The notes under the pieces are model-generated. The model did not search any database and was not told where the DNA came from. It was given only the letters and a program-made list of their open reading frames with translations. From Chloroflexota bacterium (GTDB lineage: Bacteria > Chloroflexota > Anaerolineae > Fen-1058), in contig JACRBO010000849.1 in NCBI GenBank assembly GCA_016219235.1, positions 1 to 10,821 of the forward strand: a DNA stretch of 10,821 nucleotides. The letters run 5' to 3'. Position numbers and translations under genes: made by a program. Numbering within the stretch: the stretch's first letter is position 1; each line of letters opens with the position of its first letter. Shown piece after piece: positions 1 to 6,516 of the stretch.

Positions 1-436
1 CCGCCACCTTCGGATTGGTGATCAGATTCATGAGCAGGTACGTGTTCATGGTCGCGCCCGCGTAGACGCCGATCGCGCCATCGAACGTGTGCGGATCGTA
101 GCCGGCGTGCTCGAGCGCCGTCCACGCGCACTCTAAAAACACGCGGTGCTGGGGATCGATGATTTCGGCTTCGCGCGGGTTGAAACCAAAGAACGCCGCA
201 TCAAATTGCTCGATGCCGTCCAGCACGCCTTTCGAACGCACGTAGTTGGGTCGATTGAACACCGCCGGATCAACCCCCGCCGATCGCAGCTCGTCGTCTG
301 TAAAAAACGTCAGGCACTCCTGACCATTCCTCAGGTTATCCCAAAACCGATCGATATCCGGCGCCCCTGGGAAACGCCCGGCCAACCCGACGACGGCGAT
401 GGCATTCAGCGGACTGCTAGCCTCTAAAACATTCAT
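1..436 (-). CDS. Type I PKS, N-terminal ketosynthase fragment (3' end cut by window edge)
   Basis: Only the first 145 codons are present. After a short lead (MNVLEASSPL) the protein enters a beta-ketoacyl synthase fold: the N-terminal motif AIAVVGLAGRFPGA, then DIDRFWDNLRNG, and further on DPQHRVFLECAW, the conserved KS segment that precedes the active-site cysteine. The catalytic Cys-His-His residues lie beyond the left edge, so activity cannot be judged. A KS decarboxylates the extender unit and condenses it with the incoming chain. Here the incoming chain should be the glycyl-thioester made by the NRPS just upstream, making this an NRPS-to-PKS junction. The ATG at 436 is chosen because AGGAG (443-447) lies 6 nt upstream and because it overlaps the NRPS stop as ATGA (4 bp), suggesting translational coupling. 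No clear N-terminal docking helix precedes the KS. The downstream domains of this protein are unknown. Confidence 0.93.
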   Translation of the reverse strand, partial: MNVLEASSPLNAIAVVGLAGRFPGAPDIDRFWDNLRNGQECLTFFTDDELRSAGVDPAVFNRPNYVRSKGVLDGIEQFDAAFFGFNPREAEIIDPQHRVFLECAWTALEHAGYDPHTFDGAIGVYAGATMNTYLLMNLITNPKVA

Positions 437-3400
437 AGCGTACTCCTACTTTCATGGCGTAATTGATCGGCCCGGCGCTGTTTCGCAATCCGATCCTGAA
501 GCTTGTCGGAGCCGGCCGGCTGATCCGGCGCGCGATTTAGAAAGCTTGCCAGCGCCGCGATCGTTGGAAACCGGAACATATCGGCGATGGTGATCGGCGC
601 CGGGGTGATTGACCGCAGGCGCGCATGCACCTGCACGATCAGCAATGAGTGGCCGCCCAGATCAAAGAAGTTGTCGTGAATGCCAACCCGATCCGTTCTC
701 AGCACGTCCTGCCAGATCGCCGCAATCGATCGCTCGATCTCGGTCTGCGGCGCAACATAGTTTGCGTCGAGTTGCGGACGCCCGCCCTCGGCCGCCGGCA
801 GCGCCTTGCGATCGACCTTGCCATTCGGCGTCAGCGGAAACGTCTCCAGCATCACGAAGGCCGCGGGCACCATGTAATCAGGCAGTTGCTCTTTGAGAAA
901 GCTGCGCAGGTCAGTCACCGACGGCGCAGGCAGGCGAGTGATCAAGTAAGCGACCAACCGCTTGTCGCCGGGCGTGTCTTCACGCGCCACCACCACAGCC
1001 TGCTGCACCTGCGCGTGCTGCGCCAGCACGGTTTCGATCTCACCCAACTCGATGCGGAAGCCGCGAATCTTGACCTGATGATCGATGCGGCCCAGAAACT
1101 CGATCGTCCCGTCGGCGTGATACCGCGCCAGGTCGCCCGTTTTATAGAGGCGCGCGCTGGCCCCCTCCCGACCTCCCCTGCTGGCAGGGGCGGCGAATGG
1201 ATCGTGGATGAATTTTTCGGCAGTCAATTCGGGCCGCTTAAAGTAGCCCCGCGCCAATCCGTCACCGCCGATATACAACTCGCCCACTACGCCAATCGGC
1301 ACGGGCTGCAGGTGCGCATCCAAAATATAAATCTGCGTGTTGGCAATCGGTCGCCCGATTGAAATCGCGCCTTCGCCCGGCTGGACCCGGTAGACCGTCG
1401 ACCAGATGGTGGTTTCGGTGGGACCGTACATGTTCCATAACTCGCCGCAGCGCGCCAGCAATTGATCGGCCAGTTCTCGCGGCAAAGCTTCGCCGCCACA
1501 CAGAATCTTCAAGCCGCGATCCCCGCGCCAGCCCGATTGAATCAACAAGCGCCACGTAGCTGGCGTAGCCTGCATGACCGTCACGTTGGACAGTTCCATC
1601 AAGGCCATCAATTGCGGGCCGTCAGCCACCACCGCGCCGTTCGCGATCACTACGCGAGCGCCCACCATCAACGGCAGGAAGAGCTCCAGTCCGGCGATGT
1701 CAAAGGACAACGTCGTGACGGCCAGCAGGGTGTCATCGGCAGTCAGACCCGGCTCCACCCGCATGGAGGCCAGGAAGTTGACGACCGCACGCTGCACGAC
1801 CTGCACGCCCTTGGGCCGCCCGGTTGAACCTGAAGTATAGATGACATACGCGAGATTATCCGGCGTCACCGCCTCCACCGGTTGTGGGGTGGACGCGATC
1901 GGTTCCCAGGGTTGATCGAGACAGACCACCTGTGGCTGATGCGTGCTGGCGCTGAGCAGGTCGTCAACCAGTTCAGCCTGCAAGTGTTGCTGGGTAATCA
2001 ACACCGGCAAGTGCGCATCGTCAATCATATAGGCCAGCCGATCGCGCGGAAACATCGGATCGAGCGGCACATACGCCCCGCCGGCTTTCAGCACGCCCAG
2101 CAGACCGACGAGCATGTCAAGCGAACGCTCGACGCAGATGCCGACGAGTACGTCCGGCCCCACACTCAGCGTGTGCAAATAGGCGGCCAATCGATCGGCC
2201 CGTTCGTTCAACTCCGCATACGTGAGCGCTTGATCATCGAAGACGACGGCCACGGCCTCTGGCGTGCGCGCGACTTGATCTTCAAACAACTCAGCCAGGC
2301 AGCGGCCTTGCACCGCCTCGGCCGCTTCCGTCAGGCGTTGATTCCATTCGATCAGCAGCGTGTGGCGCTCGGCCTCGGCCAACAACGGCATCCTTGAGAG
2401 TTTCTGATCGGGATCGCGCACGACACTGTACAGCAGCGTCTGAAAATGGCTCATCCAGCGCGTGATCGTCTCGGCCTCAAACAGATCCGTGCTGTATTCG
2501 AAATACACGCTCAAGCCCGTCGGCCTTTCCCACAGCGTCAACGTGAGATCAAATTTCGCCGTACCGGGATCGATCTCGATCGGGGTCAGGGTCAGCCCCG
2601 GCCATTCGGTCATTTTCAGCGGCGCATTCTGCAGGATAAACATCACTTGAAACAAAGGTGAATGACTGGCATCCCGCTCCGGCTGCAGCGCTTCGACGAT
2701 GGCTTCAAACGGCGCATCCTGATGCGCGTAGGCGGCCAGGGCGACTTCGCGGACGCGGCGCAGTAATTCACGAAACGTCGGATCGCCGGATACGCCGTCA
2801 CGGCGGGTGCGCATGACCAGCGTATTCACAAAGCAGCCGATCAGCCCTTCAAGTTCGATCTGATTTCGATTGGCAATCGGCGTGCCAACCAGCAGATCGT
2901 CTTGCCCGGTGTAACGCCACAGCAACGTCTTGAACGCCGCCAGCAGCGTCATGAATAAGGTCGCGCCTTCGGCGCGGCTCAATTCGTTAAGGGCCTCGAC
3001 GAGGTCGAGTGGCAGCACGATCGATTGCAGCGCGCCGCGATAGCTCGGCACGGCAGGCCGCGGCCGATCGGTCGGGAGATCGATCACGGGCAGTGAGCCG
3101 CGCAACTGCTGTTTCCAATAACGCAGCTGCGCCTCGAGCACTTCAGCTTGCAACCATTGCCGCTGCCAGTGCGCGAAATCGGCATATTGAACGGGCAATT
3201 CCGGCAAGGGCGAGCGTTGGCCGGCGAGCAGCGCCGGATACAGGATTTCGAGCTCATGCAACAACACGCCCAGCGACCAGCCATCGGCGGCGATGTGATG
3301 CATGGTCACGAGCAGCCACGCCTCTCGATCGGCGCGCTGCACGAGCCGGGCGCGCAGCAGCTCGTCACGCGCCAGATCGAACGGGCGCAGCGCCTCGGCG

Positions 3401-3975
3401 CGAACCAGTTGTTGCACTTCACGTTCTTGTTCAGCGCCGATCAACTGGCGCACGTCGGAGATTTCCAACTGGAATGAGTTGGCGGGGGCAATGCGCTGCA
3501 CCGGCTGACCGTCTTCGACCGCAAAGGTCGTGCGCAGCGCTTCATGCCGCTGCACGATCGCTCGGAAACTGTGCTCCAACGCGCGCACGTCGAGCTGACC
3601 GATCAGGCGCAAGGCACCGACGATGTTGTAGGCCGCATTCCCCGGCGACAATTGATCCATCAGCCATAAGCGTTGCTGCGGAAACGATAGCGCCAGATGT
3701 CCCTCGCGCGCGATGCGGCGCAGCGGTGGCAGGGGCGTCGGCTGTGGCAGGTTGGCCGCTTGTAGAAACTCGACAATCGCCGGCTTTCGGCGCGCCAGCT
3801 CGTCACGCAATTCCGGCGTAACCGCACCTTTCGGCGCGTTAAGACGCAGCCGATCGCCTTCCAGCCACAACTTCACGTCGAGGCTGCGCACGTAGGCCAC
3901 GAACTCGGCTGTGCTCGTGGTCGCATTATCGGTGGTTGACGCCGATGGGGGATGGGTGGAAGTCAAGTCGCTCAC
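433..3975 (-). CDS. NRPS module: docking domain-C-A(Gly predicted)-PCP
   Basis: A 1180-residue single-module nonribosomal peptide synthetase. Domains in order: TubC-type docking domain (about 24-72, core DVKLWLEGDRLRL); condensation domain (about 92-540, catalytic HHIAADG at 226-232); adenylation domain (about 557-1062) with A2 KAGGAYVPLDP, A3 YTSGSTGRPKG (713-723), A5 NMYGPTETTIW (848-858), A7 YKTGDLARY, A8 from GRIDHQVKIRGFR and A10 NGKVDRKALP; PCP (about 1075-1146) with phosphopantetheine serine S1110 in DLGGHSL; a basic C-terminal tail. Mapping the specificity pocket onto GrsA by eye gives D-I-L-Q-L-G-M-I-W-K, one change from the known glycine code DILQLGLIWK. The pocket's fourth position depends on how one proline is aligned (Q or A). 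The module therefore probably amidates the PKS-derived acyl chain with glycine. No epimerase, methyltransferase or thioesterase is present. The start is uncertain: GTG at 3975 is the furthest possible (an in-frame TGA lies two codons upstream), but the Shine-Dalgarno sequence better fits TTG at 3966. A 12-residue repeat-derived insertion sits between A6 and A7. Confidence 0.95.
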   Translation of the reverse strand: MSDLTSTHPPSASTTDNATTSTAEFVAYVRSLDVKLWLEGDRLRLNAPKGAVTPELRDELARRKPAIVEFLQAANLPQPTPLPPLRRIAREGHLALSFPQQRLWLMDQLSPGNAAYNIVGALRLIGQLDVRALEHSFRAIVQRHEALRTTFAVEDGQPVQRIAPANSFQLEISDVRQLIGAEQEREVQQLVRAEALRPFDLARDELLRARLVQRADREAWLLVTMHHIAADGWSLGVLLHELEILYPALLAGQRSPLPELPVQYADFAHWQRQWLQAEVLEAQLRYWKQQLRGSLPVIDLPTDRPRPAVPSYRGALQSIVLPLDLVEALNELSRAEGATLFMTLLAAFKTLLWRYTGQDDLLVGTPIANRNQIELEGLIGCFVNTLVMRTRRDGVSGDPTFRELLRRVREVALAAYAHQDAPFEAIVEALQPERDASHSPLFQVMFILQNAPLKMTEWPGLTLTPIEIDPGTAKFDLTLTLWERPTGLSVYFEYSTDLFEAETITRWMSHFQTLLYSVVRDPDQKLSRMPLLAEAERHTLLIEWNQRLTEAAEAVQGRCLAELFEDQVARTPEAVAVVFDDQALTYAELNERADRLAAYLHTLSVGPDVLVGICVERSLDMLVGLLGVLKAGGAYVPLDPMFPRDRLAYMIDDAHLPVLITQQHLQAELVDDLLSASTHQPQVVCLDQPWEPIASTPQPVEAVTPDNLAYVIYTSGSTGRPKGVQVVQRAVVNFLASMRVEPGLTADDTLLAVTTLSFDIAGLELFLPLMVGARVVIANGAVVADGPQLMALMELSNVTVMQATPATWRLLIQSGWRGDRGLKILCGGEALPRELADQLLARCGELWNMYGPTETTIWSTVYRVQPGEGAISIGRPIANTQIYILDAHLQPVPIGVVGELYIGGDGLARGYFKRPELTAEKFIHDPFAAPASRGGREGASARLYKTGDLARYHADGTIEFLGRIDHQVKIRGFRIELGEIETVLAQHAQVQQAVVVAREDTPGDKRLVAYLITRLPAPSVTDLRSFLKEQLPDYMVPAAFVMLETFPLTPNGKVDRKALPAAEGGRPQLDANYVAPQTEIERSIAAIWQDVLRTDRVGIHDNFFDLGGHSLLIVQVHARLRSITPAPITIADMFRFPTIAALASFLNRAPDQPAGSDKLQDRIAKQRRADQLRHESRSTL
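1156..1191 (-). repeat. GC-rich palindromic repeat inserted in frame in the A domain (A6-A7 loop)
   Basis: The core is a perfect 7-bp inverted repeat, cccctgc-tg-gcagggg (1175-1190), followed on the coding strand by a purine-rich arm (aggtcgggaggggg, 1161-1174). It encodes residues about 929-940 of the NRPS (APASRGGREGAS), between the A6 segment (KFIHDPF) and the A7 motif (RLYKTGD). In A domains I recall, this surface loop is about 6 residues long, whereas here it is about 14. Base and residue composition differ from the flanks. It looks like a small dispersed repeat that landed in a tolerant loop without breaking the frame. Whether other copies exist in the genome cannot be seen here. Confidence 0.6.
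3760..3906 (-). other. N-terminal TubC/beta-hairpin-type docking domain of the NRPS
   Basis: Residues about 24-72 of the NRPS. The segment contains an AEFVAYVRSLDV helix, the strand pair KLWLEGDRLRL, NAPKGAVTPELRDEL, and a final ARRKPAIVEFL helix. This is the typical pattern of the TubC N-terminal docking family, the beta-hairpin docking domains that precede condensation domains in hybrid megasynthases. Members of this family bind a short, often acidic linear motif at the C-terminus of the upstream carrier-protein partner. The presence of the domain is seen in the sequence. Which upstream protein it binds is inference; the acidic tail of the PKS at 6512-6622 is the best candidate in the window. 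Confidence 0.8.
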
Positions 3976-3980
3976 TCCTC
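3975..3980 (-). promoter_or_regulatory. Shine-Dalgarno of the NRPS gene, favouring a TTG start at 3966
   Basis: On the coding strand the sequence reads TGAGGAGTGAGCGACTTG. GAGGAG runs directly into the GTG codon at 3975-3973, leaving no spacer for that start. From the same GAGGAG to the TTG at 3966-3964 the spacer is 8 nt, which is optimal. An in-frame TGA two codons before the GTG excludes a longer protein. The 38-nt gap between the hydrolase stop and the GTG contains this site and nothing else that I recognise. Confidence 0.6.
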
Positions 3981-4013
3981 AAACGATCTATGCCTTGAAG
4001 CTGACCGGTGTGG

Positions 4014-5021
4014 TTACCGGCCACCCGCCAGGCCCGCTGCCTGCAAAATTTCTTCGTCAGTTAATGGCGCATGGCCGGTACCATACGCACGGTTGAACGG
4101 CTCAAGAAACAATGTATTGGCAATCAGGCCGGACAGCACTGTGCCGGCATGGCCGTCATCGTCGTCCAGCCGGCCCATATGCGGTTCTTTGCCGTAACCA
4201 AATATGTCGATGGCTTGCCCGCCGATCCGCATGACGCCGTCCTGATCGATCCGGTTGCGCAATGAAACCGCGAACGCGTTGACGTCGACCAGCTCGATGC
4301 TGCGCGCGGCGGCCAATGCTTTTAGCCCGTCATTGACGGCGTTGACGGCGTCCGTCGCCCGTTGTCGCTTCACCGCGTCCGGGAACTGCCCGATCGCATC
4401 CGGCGTAACGCCGCGATCGCCCAGCGTCACCATGACCATTTGTACCTGGCCGGCCTGCTGCACGGTATCGACCGCCGTGGTAATGTTGGCGACAATGCTC
4501 TCAATCTTAGATTGCAGATCAGCATCGCTTACCGTGCCATTATAGATGTTGGCATAGGTACCGTTCCAGGTCGCAAAGTCATTCCCCCCGATCCAAATGA
4601 AGACGTGCGACACTTCGCCGTTCGCCACCTGCCCGGCCAGGCCCAGATGAGCACCGGAGTCAATAAGACTGTGTGCCGTCGCGCCGCTGCGTGACCAGTT
4701 GTATTTGTAGCCGGTACGGCGCGGCTCGCCCCAGGTACCCCACTCGCCAAAATTCAAACCGCGATTTTGAACCAGCAATTCGACCCAATTGAAGGTGGTG
4801 GCGGCATACGCACCGCCCCGGTTGTCGTCGGCCCGATATTCGTCGGAGCTGCTGTCACCCAAAACGCCGATCCCCGCGATTGACTGCGAGTCAGGCAGAG
4901 GCTGCGGCGCAGGGATCGATTTGCGCGGCGTCGCAGGCGTGGCGCTCGTGAAGAAACGACACCCAGTCACAATGACGAGGGCCATGACGATTGAGAGAAC
5001 GATCATTTTTGCACGGGTCAT
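4014..5021 (-). CDS. SGNH/GDSL-family hydrolase, predicted lipoprotein
   Basis: A 335-residue SGNH hydrolase, the fold used by secreted esterases, lipases, acetyl-esterases and thioesterases. The N-terminus is a lipoprotein signal peptide: MTRAKM, a hydrophobic run to residue 18, then the lipobox V-T-G-C with C21, followed by a Pro-rich tether (about 29-43). All four catalytic blocks are present: block I GDSSSD with nucleophile S57; block II glycine in SRSGATA (G113); block III GGND with N147; block V D288-x-x-H291 within DDDGHAG. The protein should therefore be an active hydrolase outside the cytoplasmic membrane. The ATG at 5021 is chosen because it starts the signal peptide and lies 1 nt after the upstream stop (TAA-A-ATG), implying coupling. 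A longer in-frame start at 5177 would bury the signal peptide. Its substrate is unknown. Its place between two NRPS genes suggests a role on the product, such as removing an acyl or ester group after export, or self-protection. A cytoplasmic editing thioesterase is unlikely given the lipobox. Confidence 0.9.
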   Translation of the reverse strand: MTRAKMIVLSIVMALVIVTGCRFFTSATPATPRKSIPAPQPLPDSQSIAGIGVLGDSSSDEYRADDNRGGAYAATTFNWVELLVQNRGLNFGEWGTWGEPRRTGYKYNWSRSGATAHSLIDSGAHLGLAGQVANGEVSHVFIWIGGNDFATWNGTYANIYNGTVSDADLQSKIESIVANITTAVDTVQQAGQVQMVMVTLGDRGVTPDAIGQFPDAVKRQRATDAVNAVNDGLKALAAARSIELVDVNAFAVSLRNRIDQDGVMRIGGQAIDIFGYGKEPHMGRLDDDDGHAGTVLSGLIANTLFLEPFNRAYGTGHAPLTDEEILQAAGLAGGR

Positions 5022-5022
5022 T

Positions 5023-6516
5023 TTAGAATTCGATTTCTTCACGATCAGCCGGCGTGACGTGTTGCTGAGCTTCCTCGAACAACGGCCAATCGTTAATGCG
5101 CTGTTCGGGATTGGCGACAATCTCTTCCAACACTGCTCGATAACGCGCCTGCAAGCGATCGATGGTCGCGGCCTCAAACAAGTCCCGATTGTACTTGAAC
5201 GCGCCCGCCAGCGCGCCCTCCAACTCGGCTAATTGCAGCGTGAGATCGAACTGGCCTTCTTGCTGCGTAATCGGATACGGCGCGAGCACCAGACCCGCCA
5301 CGTCAACGTGCGCGCCGCTGTCCGGTGCGACGAGCAACGTTGCCAACTCGTTTGATCGAACCAGTCGTTGTAGATCGAACGCCACCTGGAACAGCGGCGT
5401 GCGATCGGCGGCGCGCCGGGTGACCAACCTCTCGACCAGCAGCAGAAATGGATAATCCTGGTGCTCGATCGCCTCAAACACAGTTTGCCGCATCTGCGCG
5501 AGAAAGATTGCAAAACTAGGGTTGCCCGTTAAATTGCCGCGCAGCACGTTCATGTTGATGAAGTCGCCGATGAGACCGGCATATTCGGCGCGGCTGCGAC
5601 CGGCCGTCGGCGAGCCGACCCAAATGTCCGCCTGCCCGGTGTAGCGATACAACAGCACTTGAAACGCGCTGAGCAGCACCGTGTAAAGGGTGGCCTGTTG
5701 GATGCGCGCCAACTCTTTTAGCTGGCGGCTCAACACTTCGCCCAGGGTAAAATTCAACGTCGCGCCATTGAACGTCTGCCGGGGCGGGCGCGGTCGATCG
5801 AATGGCAGTTCCAGCGCCGGCCGCTCTCCCGACAATTGCTGCTGCCAGTAACGCCAGTGTCGCTCACCTTCCGATCCGGCCAACATCGCCGCTTGCCATT
5901 CGACGAAATCTTTGTATTGAGCCGGCAAAACCGGCAGCGCCGCCACCTGACCCGATCGCTCTGCCTCGTATAGCAGGCGAAACTCAGTCAGCAGCACGCC
6001 CATCGACCAGCCATCCAACACGATGTGGTGTGCGGCGATCAGGAGCACATGGTCCGCGCGGTCGCGCGTGAACAGACTGACCCGAAACACCGGACCGTTT
6101 TCCAGATCAAAGGGACGCTCTGCCGCCTGCGTGATCTCCGCCTGCAACTCGGCCTCCGTGCAGGCGGCTACGTCCACTTGCTCAAAAGCCACTTCGCGAT
6201 AGCCGGGAATGATCTGCACCAACCGATCGGCCTGTAACGCGAAAGTGGTTCGTAGACACGCCTGCCGATCGACCAGATTCTGGCAGACACGTTTCAGCAA
6301 GGCGACATCCACTTCGGATACGACGCGCGCCGAGAAAACAACGTTGTAGGCAGCACTGTCGGGCGCGAGTTGATACATGAACCACATCGATTGCTGGCCG
6401 TACGACAGGGGACACACGGTTTGAGTGGCGCTGAGCTTCTTCTGAAGCAGCTGCGCCAACAACGCGCGCTTTTCTTGAGCAGACAGGTTTGCGACCCTGT
6501 CAACGCCGTTACTCAT
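5023..6516 (-). CDS. Stand-alone NRPS condensation (C) domain protein
   Basis: A 497-residue protein holding a single condensation domain and no A, PCP, epimerase or thioesterase domain. It begins with a helical lead (LSAQEKRALLAQLLQKK, about 11-27) of the kind found at the start of PKS and NRPS subunits. The C domain fills about 35-485: C1 SYGQQSMWF, C2-like RQACLRTTF (the usual His is Gln), the catalytic motif HHIVLDGWS at 163-171 with the second His H164 intact, then YKDFVEWQ, IGDFINMNVLRG, HQDYPF and DRTPLFQVAFDLQ. A C domain joins a carrier-bound acyl chain to an amine or, in some free-standing cases, a hydroxyl group. The ATG at 6516 has GAGGG 8 nt upstream and overlaps the PKS stop by 8 bp (ATGAGTAA). 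The NRPS downstream has its own C domain, so this one is surplus for simple elongation. It may act in trans, use a non-carrier acceptor, or be a leftover from module rearrangement. The intact active site argues against simple decay. Confidence 0.93.
   Translation of the reverse strand: MSNGVDRVANLSAQEKRALLAQLLQKKLSATQTVCPLSYGQQSMWFMYQLAPDSAAYNVVFSARVVSEVDVALLKRVCQNLVDRQACLRTTFALQADRLVQIIPGYREVAFEQVDVAACTEAELQAEITQAAERPFDLENGPVFRVSLFTRDRADHVLLIAAHHIVLDGWSMGVLLTEFRLLYEAERSGQVAALPVLPAQYKDFVEWQAAMLAGSEGERHWRYWQQQLSGERPALELPFDRPRPPRQTFNGATLNFTLGEVLSRQLKELARIQQATLYTVLLSAFQVLLYRYTGQADIWVGSPTAGRSRAEYAGLIGDFINMNVLRGNLTGNPSFAIFLAQMRQTVFEAIEHQDYPFLLLVERLVTRRAADRTPLFQVAFDLQRLVRSNELATLLVAPDSGAHVDVAGLVLAPYPITQQEGQFDLTLQLAELEGALAGAFKYNRDLFEAATIDRLQARYRAVLEEIVANPEQRINDWPLFEEAQQHVTPADREEIEF

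Noticed and set aside
1175..1190. Hairpin as a transcription terminator
   Set aside because: It lies inside the A-domain coding sequence, has no T-run on either side, and the reading frame continues through conserved motifs.
3009..3821. Long plus-strand open frame (270 codons) opposite the NRPS condensation domain
   Set aside because: Its product is Arg/Ala-rich and low in complexity, with no motif, and it lies antisense to a clearly conserved C domain. It is a shadow of GC-rich codon use, as are the plus-strand frames at 649-1362, 1882-2397 and 9113-9619.
4003..4020. CCGGT/ACCGG inverted repeat between hydrolase and NRPS as a terminator
   Set aside because: The stem is only 5 bp with no T-tract, and the downstream gene belongs to the same operon.
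4333..4350. Tandem 9-bp repeat (ttgacggcg twice) in the hydrolase gene
   Set aside because: It encodes an ordinary Asn-Ala-Val helix segment and two copies are within chance for this composition.
5022..5177. Upstream extension of the hydrolase frame to an ATG at 5177
   Set aside because: The extra 52 residues overlap the C-domain gene, are basic and unstructured, and would place the lipoprotein signal peptide inside the protein. The ATG at 5021 follows the upstream stop by 1 nt and starts the signal peptide exactly.
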